From JAISGQ01 sp045604945 (lineage in GTDB: Bacteria > Bacillota > Clostridia > Oscillospirales > Acutalibacteraceae): a stretch of DNA of 33,707 nt. Under the pieces are notes generated by a model. The model ran no database searches. It was not told the DNA's origin and saw only the letters and a program-made list of their open reading frames with translations. The position numbers and the translations under genes were made by a program. Location of the stretch: the NCBI GenBank assembly GCA_045604945.1, contig JAZUPA010000011.1:1-33707 (forward strand), given 5' to 3'. How positions within the stretch are numbered: position 1 is the stretch's first letter; the number at the start of each line of letters is the position of its first letter. Below are positions 1 to 7,459 of the stretch, in pieces.

Positions 1-3000
1 CTGAAGCAGGTGCAGCAGGTACCGTTCACGGTTCCCTCGCAGCAGGTGCTCTTACCACCACCTTCACCGCTTCTCAGGGCCTTCTCCTGATGATCCCCAA
101 CATGTACAAGATCGCAGGTGAGCTTCTCCCCTCTGTATTCCACGTTTCCGCTCGCTGCGTAGCTTCTCACGCTCTCAACATCTTCGGCGATCATTCTGAC
201 GTCTATGCTTGCCGTCAGACCGGTTTTGCTATGCTGGCTGAGACCAACACCCAGGAGGTTATGGACCTCGGTGCTGTTGCTCACCTTGCAACCATCAAGA
301 GCCGCGTTCCTTTCATCAACTTCTTTGACGGTTTCCGTACCTCCCACGAGATCCAGAAGATCGAGTGCTGGGATTATGAGGATCTCAAGGAAATGTGCGA
401 CATGGATGCTGTTGATGCATTCCGTAAGCGCGCACTCAAGCCCGAGCGTCCCGTAATGCGCGGTTCCCACGAGAACGGCGACATTTTCTTCCAGCATCGT
501 GAGGCTTGCAACAAGTACTATGATGCAGTTCCCGGCATCGTTGAGGAGTACATGGGCAAGGTCAACGCCAAGCTCGGCACCGACTACAAGCTCTTCAACT
601 ACTACGGTGCTCCTGATGCTGAGCGCGTTATCATCGCTATGGGTTCTGTCTGCGACGTTGCAGAAGAAGTCATCGACTACATGATCGCTCAGGGCGAGAA
701 GGTCGGTCTTATCAAGGTTCGCCTCTACAGACCCTTCTCCACAAAGCACTTCGTCGACGCTATCCCCGCTACCTGCAAGAAGATCGCAGTTCTCGACCGT
801 ACCAAGGAGCCCGGTTCCATCGGTGAGCCTCTCTTCATGGACGTTGTTACTGCTCTCGCAGCTGCAGGCAAGAAGGTTGACACCGTTATCGGCGGTCGTT
901 ACGGTCTCGGTTCCAAGGATACACCTCCTTCCAGCATCTTTGCTGTATATGATGAACTCGCTAAGGATGCTCCCAAGGCTCAGTTCACAATCGGCATCAA
1001 CGACGACGTTACCTGCCTCTCTCTCGAAGAGAAGCCCGCTCCCAACACCGCAGCAGCAGGCACCATCGAGTGCAAGTTCTGGGGTCTCGGCGGCGACGGT
1101 ACTGTTGGTGCTAACAAGAACTCCATCAAGATCATCGGTGACCACACCGACAAGTATGTTCAGGCATACTTCCAGTACGACTCCAAGAAGACCGGCGGTA
1201 TCACCATCAGCCATCTTCGTTTCGGCGACAAGCCCATCAAGAGCCCGTACTATGTAAATAAGGCTGACTTCGTTGCTTGCCACAACCCCTCCTACGTTGA
1301 GAAGGGCTACAGAATGGTCAACGATGTTAAGCCCGGCGGTATCTTCATGATCAACTGCCAGTGGACTGCTGAAGAGCTCAGCGAGCACCTCAATGCTGAG
1401 GCTAAGAGATACATCGCTAAGAACAACATCCAGCTCTACACCATCAACGCTATCGACCTCGCTATCGAGATCGGTATGGGCAAGCGTACCAACAACATCC
1501 TCCAGTCTGCATTCTTCACCCTCGCAGGCGTTATGCCCCAGGCTGAAGCTATCCAGTACATGAAGGACGCTGCAACCAAGTCCTACCTCAAGAAGGGTCA
1601 GGATATCGTTGACATGAACCATAAGGCTATCGACGCAGGTGCTACCGCATTCGTTAAGATCGATGTTCCTGCTGATTGGGCAAATGCTGTTGACACTGCT
1701 GCTGAGACCACCGAAAACGGTCCCGCTAAGCTCGTCAAGATGGTTGACACCATCATGAAGCCCGTTTCCAAGATGGACGGCGACCTCCTCCCCGTTTCTG
1801 CATTCGTTGACCACGTTGACGGTACCTTCGAGCAGGGTGCTTCCGCTTACGAGAAGCGCGGCGTTGCTGTTACTGTTCCCGAGTGGAATGCTGAGACCTG
1901 CGCAAAGTGTAACAAGTGCGCATTCGTATGTCCCCATGCTACCATCCGTCCCTTCGCTCTGAAAGCTGCCGAGAAGGCTGCTGCTCCCGCTGACATGAAG
2001 GTTTCTCCGAAGCCCATTGTCAAGACCGACTACACCTACACCCTCGCTGTTTCTCCCATGGACTGCATGGGCTGCGGCGTATGTATCGGCGTATGTCCCA
2101 CCAACTCCCTCAAGATGGTTGCCCGTGAGTCTCAGGACGCTCAGCAGGCAGTATTTGATTACTGTGTTGCTAACGTTACCGAGAAGCCCGAGACAACTGC
2201 TACTATGAACGTTATCTCCAGCCAGTACAAGCAGCCCCTCCTCGAGTTCTCCGGCTCTTGCGCAGGTTGTGCTGAGACTTCCTATGCACGTCTTGTTACC
2301 CAGCTCTTCGGTGACAGAATGTACATCTCCAACGCAACAGGTTGTTCCTCCATCTGGGGCGGTCCTGCTGCTACCTCTCCTTACACCACCAATAAGGATG
2401 GCCACGGTCCTGCTTGGGCTAACTCCCTCTTCGAGGACAACGCTGAGCACGGCTTCGGTATGTATCTCGGTCAGAAGGCTCTCCGCGATCGTCTTATCAA
2501 CGACGTTAAGGAAATCGTAGAGAACACCTCCAACGCTGACGTTAAGGCTGCTGCTGAGGAGTACCTCGCAACTGTCAACGACGGCGCTAAGAACGCAGAG
2601 GCTTCCAAGGCTCTCGTCGAGGCACTCAAGGGCTGCAACTGCGAGTGCGCAGCTTGCAAGGATATCCTCGCTCACAGCGAGTACCTCTCCAAGAAGTCCG
2701 TCTGGATCTTCGGCGGCGACGGTTGGGCATACGACATCGGCTTCGGCGGTGTTGACCACGTTCTCGCTTCCGGTCAGGATGTAAACATCATGGTATTCGA
2801 TACCGAGGTTTACAGTAACACCGGCGGTCAGGCTTCCAAGGCTTCTCAGATCGGTCAGGTTGCACAGTTCGCTGCTGCAGGTAAGGCTATCTCCAAGAAG
2901 TCCCTCGCTGACATCGCTATGAGCTACGGTTATGTCTATGTTGCTCAGATCGCTATGGGCGCTGACATGAACCAGACCCTCAAGGCAATCATGGAAGCTG

Positions 3001-3356
3001 AGGCTTACAACGGTCCTTCCCTCATCATCGGTTACGCTCCCTGTGAGATGCACAGCATCAAGGGCGGCATGGTAAACTGCCAGGCTGAGATGAAGAAGGC
3101 TGTAGATGCAGGTTACTGGAACATGTTCCGCTTCAACCCCGCTCTCAAGGCTGAAGGCAAGAATCCCTTCTCCCTCGACAGCAAGCCTGCTTCTGCAAGT
3201 TACCGTGACTTCATCATGAACGAAGCACGTTACTCCTCCCTCACCCGCTCCTTCCCCGAGCGCGCTGACGCACTCTTCGCTCAGGCTGAGGAGGCTTCCG
3301 TTGCACGTTACGAGCACCTGCTCAGACTCCAGGCTCTCTACGGCGGCAACAACTAA
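1..3356 (+). CDS. nifJ: Pyruvate:ferredoxin (flavodoxin) oxidoreductase, 5' end cut by window edge
   Basis: Oxidative decarboxylation of pyruvate to acetyl-CoA and CO2 with reduction of ferredoxin, in the cytoplasm. The reading frame is open from base 3, and the first residues (EAGAAGTVHGSLAAGALTTT) are the conserved PFOR domain I segment, so about 60 residues lie upstream of the window and the ATG at 90 is internal. About 1117 codons are visible. Two [4Fe-4S] ferredoxin-like motifs follow in the middle (CAKCNKCAFVCP near 1900-1935; CMGCGVCIGVCP near 2065-2100). The thiamine diphosphate site is GDGWAYDIGFGG followed by the SNTGGQ stretch (2715-2830), and the extra cluster cysteines include CAGC near 2260. 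Codon use is very biased (GCT, CTC, AAG), as expected for a highly expressed gene. A terminator follows. Its last 336 bases recur at 4890-5225. Identification is secure. Confidence 0.97.
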   Translation, partial: EAGAAGTVHGSLAAGALTTTFTASQGLLLMIPNMYKIAGELLPSVFHVSARCVASHALNIFGDHSDVYACRQTGFAMLAETNTQEVMDLGAVAHLATIKSRVPFINFFDGFRTSHEIQKIECWDYEDLKEMCDMDAVDAFRKRALKPERPVMRGSHENGDIFFQHREACNKYYDAVPGIVEEYMGKVNAKLGTDYKLFNYYGAPDAERVIIAMGSVCDVAEEVIDYMIAQGEKVGLIKVRLYRPFSTKHFVDAIPATCKKIAVLDRTKEPGSIGEPLFMDVVTALAAAGKKVDTVIGGRYGLGSKDTPPSSIFAVYDELAKDAPKAQFTIGINDDVTCLSLEEKPAPNTAAAGTIECKFWGLGGDGTVGANKNSIKIIGDHTDKYVQAYFQYDSKKTGGITISHLRFGDKPIKSPYYVNKADFVACHNPSYVEKGYRMVNDVKPGGIFMINCQWTAEELSEHLNAEAKRYIAKNNIQLYTINAIDLAIEIGMGKRTNNILQSAFFTLAGVMPQAEAIQYMKDAATKSYLKKGQDIVDMNHKAIDAGATAFVKIDVPADWANAVDTAAETTENGPAKLVKMVDTIMKPVSKMDGDLLPVSAFVDHVDGTFEQGASAYEKRGVAVTVPEWNAETCAKCNKCAFVCPHATIRPFALKAAEKAAAPADMKVSPKPIVKTDYTYTLAVSPMDCMGCGVCIGVCPTNSLKMVARESQDAQQAVFDYCVANVTEKPETTATMNVISSQYKQPLLEFSGSCAGCAETSYARLVTQLFGDRMYISNATGCSSIWGGPAATSPYTTNKDGHGPAWANSLFEDNAEHGFGMYLGQKALRDRLINDVKEIVENTSNADVKAAAEEYLATVNDGAKNAEASKALVEALKGCNCECAACKDILAHSEYLSKKSVWIFGGDGWAYDIGFGGVDHVLASGQDVNIMVFDTEVYSNTGGQASKASQIGQVAQFAAAGKAISKKSLADIAMSYGYVYVAQIAMGADMNQTLKAIMEAEAYNGPSLIIGYAPCEMHSIKGGMVNCQAEMKKAVDAGYWNMFRFNPALKAEGKNPFSLDSKPASASYRDFIMNEARYSSLTRSFPERADALFAQAEEASVARYEHLLRLQALYGGNN

Positions 3357-3385
3357 TTCTCAATTGACCCTTCGGGGTTTAATAG

Positions 3386-3425
3386 ACAAATGCGGTACGC
3401 GAAAGCGTACCTCATTTGTTGTGTT
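3386..3425 (+). terminator. Terminator hairpin after PFOR
   Basis: A stem of acaaatg-c-ggtacgc closed by a GAAA tetraloop (3401-3404) pairs with gcgtacc-t-catttgt, with one internal mismatch. A small accc-TTCG-gggt hairpin lies just upstream at 3367-3378. The tail is only moderately T-rich. The same arrangement is duplicated at 5236-5292. Confidence 0.75.
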
Positions 3426-3462
3426 AGAATGTTTCTGACATGCAATTATCTCCGTATAAATT

Positions 3463-3678
3463 TTATTTTGGATATCTTTTTTTGCAATCAGTTTCACCTA
3501 ATAAATAATCTATACTTGTATCGTACAATCTTGCAAGCTTGATCAATACACTTGTCGGAATATCATTTTCTCCTGTCTCGTATTTTGAGTAACCCGTCTG
3601 TGACATGCCTAAATATTTTGCAACTTTTGTCTGATTCATATCATTATCCTCTCGAAGATCTCTGATTCTACGAAACAT
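3463..3678 (-). CDS. XRE/Cro-type helix-turn-helix repressor
   Basis: A 71-residue DNA-binding protein that is almost entirely one HTH_3 domain: IRDLREDNDMNQTKVAKYLG, then the recognition helix region MSQTGYSKYETGE, then LARLYDTSIDYLLGET, the usual end of this fold. It has no sensor domain. I place the start at the ATG at 3678, because the AGGGAG ribosome site (about 3688-3693) is well spaced for it but abuts the alternative GTG at 3687. The gene is divergent from the membrane protein at 3781. The 90-base gap between them carries two CCTG-N3-CAGG palindromes, which are the obvious operators, so autoregulation and control of the neighbour are likely. The ligand or signal is unknown. The family call is strong; the regulatory role is inferred from context. 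Confidence 0.88.
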   Translation of the reverse strand: MFRRIRDLREDNDMNQTKVAKYLGMSQTGYSKYETGENDIPTSVLIKLARLYDTSIDYLLGETDCKKRYPK

Positions 3679-3708
3679 AAAAATCACTCCCTATATCAGA
3701 ATAATAAT

Positions 3709-3754
3709 TAACCTGAAACAGGGTATTGACTTCTAACCTGTTTCAGGTTAGAAT
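3709..3754 (+). promoter_or_regulatory. Promoter with two palindromic repressor operators
   Basis: Operator 1, TAACCTGTTTCAGGTTA (3734-3750), is a perfect palindrome. Operator 2, TAACCTGAAACAGGGTA (3709-3725), has one mismatch between its arms. Their centres are 25 bases apart. A promoter for the plus-strand gene at 3781 reads TTGACT (3726-3731), a 17-base spacer, then TAGAAT (3749-3754), so operator 1 fills the spacer and bound protein would block RNA polymerase. The likely ligand is the XRE protein encoded divergently. Confidence 0.8.
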
Positions 3755-3780
3755 TAGATAGAATAAAAATGGAGGTAAAT

Positions 3781-4725
3781 ATGAAAAAGCTTAAAGAAAT
3801 ATTTAGATCTGTTCTGTTGTGGTTATCATCGCTAATCTTTGCAACATTTCTGTTGCTTCCGATGATATGGATTCATCTCAAATCTGCCATTACTTTCATC
3901 GTACATTTCAAAGCCGAAAATGCTATTTTTTTACTTGCAGATATCCTTTGTTTAACTGCAATGCTTCTATTTGTTCTCATATTCAATGACATTAAAATTT
4001 CAAAACTTGACAAAAAGAAAACTTCACTGATTCTCTTTGCCGCAGAAGCATTTTATATTGTTCTGCTAATTATCAAGTGGTCAAAGGCTGCTAAGAGTTA
4101 CTTCGATTATGACGGCGGAGGTGCAACATGGGTATTTACCATTTTGATTCTTCTTCTGCATCTCCTTTGCTACTATCTGATTTTCAATCATTACAACAAG
4201 ATATCCAAGTCGGACAATGATCACGTTAATTCCGATTGCGAGAAAATCAGATTTCTTGCTCCTATTGCGGGAATTGAAATATTTATCATCTTTCTGCGTG
4301 AGTTATTGAATAGTATGAGTGATAGCGAATCTATTGTTCGTTGCACCCTTAATGCATTCCCATTTCCGCTCGCATTACCTGCAATATGTCTCCTTGTGTT
4401 TGCATTTATCGATTTCAGAGAAGATGGCATGTTCGGTACTGCCAGTATTTTCCTTTCCATTAAGACAGCATTCATTGTATTAGTTCTTTATTTATTATTT
4501 CTTGTTGCCGGATTATTTATGACAGGTGATTGGAGTGCAATCAGTTGTAATGGCTTCAGCTGTGCAAATAGCTGTGAAGGTTATTCGTCATCTGATGATT
4601 ATCCGCAAGGTTATGAGGAATGCTACATGTGCCAAGGTTCCGGGATGGTCAATGAAGGGTTCTTCGACCTTGAAACTTGTCCCTTATGCAAAGGCAGTGG
4701 TATGATTCATTCTCATGGCGGCTAA
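3781..4725 (+). CDS. Multi-pass membrane protein with C-terminal DnaJ-like zinc ribbon
   Basis: A 314-residue protein I cannot assign to a named family. It has about seven hydrophobic segments (roughly residues 8-32, 46-68, 80-98, 116-136, 156-178, 195-213 and 224-248). The C-terminal tail is cysteine-rich and ends with two CxxCxGxG motifs, CYMCQGSG (about 281) and CPLCKGSG (about 300), the zinc-binding repeat of DnaJ cysteine-rich domains. GGAGG at 3771-3775 sets the start at the ATG at 3781; the in-frame ATG at 3769 overlaps that ribosome site. The gene is AT-richer and uses codons very differently from PFOR upstream, so it may be acquired. It is controlled by the promoter/operator at 3709-3754. 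A redox or metal-sensing tail is possible but is inference. Confidence 0.8.
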   Translation: MKKLKEIFRSVLLWLSSLIFATFLLLPMIWIHLKSAITFIVHFKAENAIFLLADILCLTAMLLFVLIFNDIKISKLDKKKTSLILFAAEAFYIVLLIIKWSKAAKSYFDYDGGGATWVFTILILLLHLLCYYLIFNHYNKISKSDNDHVNSDCEKIRFLAPIAGIEIFIIFLRELLNSMSDSESIVRCTLNAFPFPLALPAICLLVFAFIDFREDGMFGTASIFLSIKTAFIVLVLYLLFLVAGLFMTGDWSAISCNGFSCANSCEGYSSSDDYPQGYEECYMCQGSGMVNEGFFDLETCPLCKGSGMIHSHGG

Positions 4726-4756
4726 TTAACAAAGCTTCGGGTTTAGCTTAATAGAT

Positions 4757-4790
4757 AAGGCGTTGTGCTATAACCACAACGCCTTTGGTC
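4757..4790 (+). terminator. Terminator after zinc-ribbon membrane protein
   Basis: An 11-bp perfect stem aaggcgttgtg / cacaacgcctt (4757-4767 and 4775-4785) with a 7-base loop, followed by a T-containing tail. Confidence 0.8.
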
Positions 4791-4837
4791 TTCTATTGAT
4801 CGGCAATAACTGCAGGCTTTTGTAAATGAGAGATAAA

Positions 4838-4889
4838 TCTTTTCAAAACACTGTTATCTTTTTACATACTTTATGTATTCGTAATTATT
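4838..4889 (-). pseudogene. Relic of an acyltransferase 3' end
   Basis: On the minus strand this stretch encodes NNYEYIKYVKR and a stop (codons from 4889 down to 4854), matching DNYEYIKYVKKES at the C-terminus of the acyltransferase at 6674-7459. The matching continues into the 3' untranslated sequence (ttttcaaaac at both places). About a dozen codons survive. The relic ends abruptly at 4889/4890, where PFOR sequence begins on the opposite strand. It is a scar, not a gene. Confidence 0.75.
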
Positions 4890-5225
4890 CTCATCATCGG
4901 CTACGCTCCCTGTGAGATGCACAGCATCAAGGGCGGCATGGTCAACTGCCAGGCTGAGATGAAGAAGGCTGTAGATGCAGGTTACTGGAACATGTTCCGT
5001 TACAACCCCGCTCTCAAGGCTGAAGGCAAGAATCCCTTCTCCCTCGACAGCAAGCCTGCAACCGCAAGCTATCGTGACTTTATCATGAACGAGGCTCGTT
5101 ACTCCTCCCTCACCCGCTCCTTCCCCGAGCGTGCTAATGAGCTCTTCGCTCAGGCTGAGGAGGCTTCCGTTGCACGTTACGAGCACCTGCTCAGACCCCA
5201 GGCTCTCTACGGCGGCAACAACTAA
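4890..5225 (+). pseudogene. Duplicated 3' fragment of the PFOR gene
   Basis: This copies 3021-3356 of the PFOR gene at an offset of 1869 bases, with scattered and mostly synonymous differences and a few changes of residue (for example FRF to FRY, ASA to ATA, ADAL to ANEL). It encodes only the last 112 or so PFOR residues, with no thiamine site and no promoter or ribosome site. An open frame from an internal methionine at 4917 is therefore not a functional gene. The homology continues through the stop codon into the downstream terminator. The low level of divergence, mostly at silent sites, suggests the source copy was functional until recently or was kept similar by gene conversion. Confidence 0.9.
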
Positions 5226-5253
5226 TTCTCAATTGACCCTTCGGGGTTAAATA

Positions 5254-5295
5254 AACAAGCCGGTACGCGAAAGCATACCGGATTGTTGTTTTTAT
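5254..5295 (+). terminator. Terminator of the duplicated PFOR 3' end
   Basis: A ccggta-c-gc stem closed by GAAA (5269-5272) pairs with gc-a-taccgg, flanked by aacaa/ttgtt pairing and followed by a T-rich tail. It is homologous to 3386-3425 but has diverged in the stem. It lies between convergent genes. Confidence 0.75.
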
Positions 5296-5305
5296 TGTAA
5301 AATCT

Positions 5306-5881
5306 CTACTCTATTCTCCTCATAACATTGCCAACATACAGCGTGATTTCGTTGTCTTCATAAGTGAATGCAAGTGGGCAGGTGTTTTCATTATCATCAA
5401 GATAATATGTCACATATATTTCGCCGCACTGTGAAATGCCATATATTCCCATAGAATCAGTAATGGTATTGTCTCTGCTTATATACCAGACTTCATCACC
5501 AGCTTTGTTTTTCCATCTGCCGTATACTTCATTCTGATTTTCTGCAGAGTATAGTCTTTCAAGCTTATAAACCGGACCGTATGCTACCAGTACATCTCCT
5601 GACAAATATACCGGGATTAGCTCCTCAGAAATCCCCTCCCCCATCATTTTTATTTTATTGTTTCTGTATGTGTATTCGCCCGTTGTGGTTTCTCCCGATT
5701 TTTCATTATGAAACACTACTCTGCCGTCCTCGTTGAACGTATAAGTCAAAACCTGCGTCTGATAAACCATATGCCATGTACCAATAATACTGTCTTGATT
5801 TTTGCTGTTTGAACCACACCCCGAAAAACTGACTATTACAATAATTGCAGTTAAAAGTATACTTATTACTTTTTTCGCCAT
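5306..5881 (-). CDS. Secreted lipoprotein with two lipocalin-like halves
   Basis: A 191-residue protein with a lipoprotein signal peptide: a lysine-charged N-terminus, a hydrophobic stretch, then the lipobox FSGC with the acylated cysteine near residue 22. The mature part contains two similar units, IIGTWHMVYQ...TYTFNEDGRVVF and EVYGRWKNKAGDEVWYISRD, each beginning with a G-x-W motif. This is the pattern of the small lipocalin-like or DUF5640-like beta-barrel lipoproteins common in Clostridia. The function of the family is unknown, and the protein is probably anchored to the outer face of the membrane. A GGAGATGAGAAG ribosome region precedes the ATG at 5881. Its promoter is at 5912-5939. Confidence 0.82.
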   Translation of the reverse strand: MAKKVISILLTAIIVIVSFSGCGSNSKNQDSIIGTWHMVYQTQVLTYTFNEDGRVVFHNEKSGETTTGEYTYRNNKIKMMGEGISEELIPVYLSGDVLVAYGPVYKLERLYSAENQNEVYGRWKNKAGDEVWYISRDNTITDSMGIYGISQCGEIYVTYYLDDNENTCPLAFTYEDNEITLYVGNVMRRIE

Positions 5882-5911
5882 TACTTCTCATCTCCACATT
5901 ATTCTTTTATA

Positions 5912-5939
5912 AAGATAACACATTTACTTTTTTTGTCAA
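5912..5939 (-). promoter_or_regulatory. Promoter of the lipoprotein gene
   Basis: On the minus strand a consensus TTGACA (5939-5934) and TATCTT (5917-5912) are separated by 16 bases, about 30 bases upstream of the start codon. Confidence 0.55.
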
Positions 5940-6066
5940 TTTATTCCCCTTTTGAACAACCACCATTGAACTGAATATTTCTCCCGATATTTGCCTTTGC
6001 ATTGATGGAAATTGGCTACTTTCTGAAAGAAGTACTTTATATACTCTTTTAGGCAGCGGTGAAATG

Positions 6067-6095
6067 TGTTGTATTTTTCGGTTTCATGTTATAAT
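6067..6095 (+). promoter_or_regulatory. Possible promoter of the GyrI-like gene
   Basis: A perfect TATAAT at 6090-6095 lies 50 bases before the start codon at 6146. The -35 region is weak (TGTTGT, 6067-6072, 17-base spacer). The rest of the gap from 5940 to 6066 shows nothing recognisable. Confidence 0.4.
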
Positions 6096-6145
6096 ATGTA
6101 AAATGAACTTTATTATTCTTACTCAGATTTATGGAGGAGCTTCAC

Positions 6146-6610
6146 ATGAAAATAGAAAAATGCATAAAAGATTCCTTTTCTGTAATCGGCAAGGAAGGCT
6201 CTACATCTGACGGCAGCGGTTTTGTTCAGAGATTATGGGCTGATGCAAACTCTCACTTCGACGAGGTTGCTCATCTGTCCAAAAAGGACGAGCAGGGAAA
6301 TATCGTTGGAATCTGGGGTGCAATGTCCGACCTTTCCCGCTCCTTCAAGCCTTGGGAGGAGGACTTTTCCAAAGGTCTGTATCTTGCGGGGGTTGAGTGT
6401 CTCGATGACGCTGAGGCTCCGGAAGGTTGGGTGAAGTGGGTTATTCCCGCTTATGAATACCTTTATACGGAATGCCAAAGCGATAATACTTTCTCTGACA
6501 TGATAAGCTATATAAACGAAAAGGGCATTGAGCTTGCAGGTGCAGTGCATGATTTCACCTGTCCCAAAACAGGGCGTAACTATATGTTTTTCCCCATAAG
6601 ACACATCTGA
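6146..6610 (+). CDS. GyrI-like effector-binding domain protein
   Basis: A 154-residue stand-alone protein of the GyrI-like / AraC effector-binding superfamily, which binds small hydrophobic molecules or inhibits gyrase in known members. The sequence supports this through the mid-region IVGIWGAMSDLSRSF...YLAGVECLDD and the conserved EGWVKWVIPAYEYLYTE segment, then a C-terminal FTCPKTGRNYMFFPI strand. There is no DNA-binding domain, so it is not a regulator by itself. GGAGGAG at 6133-6139 decides for the ATG at 6146 over the in-frame ATG at 6131, which overlaps the ribosome site. It is a single-gene unit with a terminator after it. Ligand unknown. Confidence 0.82.
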   Translation: MKIEKCIKDSFSVIGKEGSTSDGSGFVQRLWADANSHFDEVAHLSKKDEQGNIVGIWGAMSDLSRSFKPWEEDFSKGLYLAGVECLDDAEAPEGWVKWVIPAYEYLYTECQSDNTFSDMISYINEKGIELAGAVHDFTCPKTGRNYMFFPIRHI

Positions 6611-6626
6611 CCAATAACTTGAAATC

Positions 6627-6652
6627 CCGACAGCTTTCGCTGTCGGCATTTT
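6627..6652. terminator. Terminator between convergent genes
   Basis: An 8-bp perfect stem CCGACAGC / GCTGTCGG with a TTTC loop, followed by CATTTTGT on the plus strand. It separates the GyrI-like gene from the convergent acyltransferase. Confidence 0.75.
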
Positions 6653-6673
6653 GTATATATGTACTTTTCAAAA

Positions 6674-7459
6674 CTATGATTCTTTCTTTACATATTTTAT
6701 ATACTCGTAATTATCCTCCCTTGCGGCAGTGGACACCATAAAAGCATATACCTCATCCCTTAACTTCTGCCTGGCTTCCTTTTCGGGAAGAGATGCATCG
6801 GGATAAAAGGGCTCGCTGAGTGTTACCGTCAGTTTCGGATAAGCATTTTTGAATATCTTCCTTTGACGGAAGGTTGTGGTAAATGCAACACAGGGAACAT
6901 TCATTGACACAGGATAGGAAAAGGAGGTTGCTTTATAAGGACGGATGCCTGTATAGTACGGCCAAATGTGCGCTTCGGGGTATATTGTAACGACCTTTCC
7001 TTCTTTTATCCTTGTCTCCAGCGCTTTCCTGAAGGGTTTGTAAGCTTTCATCTCCGTCGGCAGCGGTATTCCGCCCAGCATAAGCACTATCTGTCGCAGA
7101 CCTTTTATTGAAACCGCATCGGGATTTACCACGATATGCGCTTTTTTAGGAAATGTACACAAGGTCGGAGTGAAGGCATCCATCACTCCCTGAGTATGGT
7201 TTCCGTATAGGAAATAGCCTGTTTTTTTAAGCTTCCTAAGTGCCTTTCGATTTCTGATTTTCAGACCGTAGGCAACCTTTCCGAACACCCACACAAGGGG
7301 TGTTACAATCACTCTGTATACTATAAATTCGCATATTCTCCAGAATATATTCCTGTTTACAAAGGTGAAATCGGATTTCACCTCGCAGGTGTTGATATCT
7401 GTCCCTGCAAAATCGTCGTTAAGCTCATCGGAATAGTAAATAACGTCACATCGGCTCAT
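6674..7459 (-). CDS. PlsC-like 1-acylglycerol-3-phosphate acyltransferase family protein
   Basis: A 261-residue membrane-associated acyltransferase. The catalytic block reads YGNHTQGVMDAF, which is the PlsC His/Asp pair but spaced HX5D rather than the usual HX4D. The substrate block is TIYPEAHIWPYYTG, in the place of the common EGT motif. A hydrophobic segment (WRICEFIVYRVIVTPLVWVF) near residues 39-58 would attach it to the membrane. The start is the ATG at 7459, which overlaps the end of the upstream glycosyltransferase by 14 bases and so implies translational coupling; a longer frame begins inside that gene and is not used. Together the two genes suggest synthesis of a glycolipid or lipoteichoic acid anchor, which is inference. 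A relic of a second copy of its 3' end lies at 4838-4889. Confidence 0.85.
   Translation of the reverse strand: MSRCDVIYYSDELNDDFAGTDINTCEVKSDFTFVNRNIFWRICEFIVYRVIVTPLVWVFGKVAYGLKIRNRKALRKLKKTGYFLYGNHTQGVMDAFTPTLCTFPKKAHIVVNPDAVSIKGLRQIVLMLGGIPLPTEMKAYKPFRKALETRIKEGKVVTIYPEAHIWPYYTGIRPYKATSFSYPVSMNVPCVAFTTTFRQRKIFKNAYPKLTVTLSEPFYPDASLPEKEARQKLRDEVYAFMVSTAAREDNYEYIKYVKKES

Noticed and set aside
4854..5186. Minus-strand open frame of 110 residues
   Set aside because: It is antisense to the PFOR fragment; only its last dozen codons have meaning, as an acyltransferase relic.
4917..5225. Open frame encoding 102 residues identical in style to the PFOR C-terminus
   Set aside because: It is only the tail of a duplicated PFOR gene with no start signals, so it is listed as a pseudogene.
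5940..6066. Regulatory RNA in the gap before the GyrI-like gene
   Set aside because: No stable conserved-looking structure or known motif was seen.
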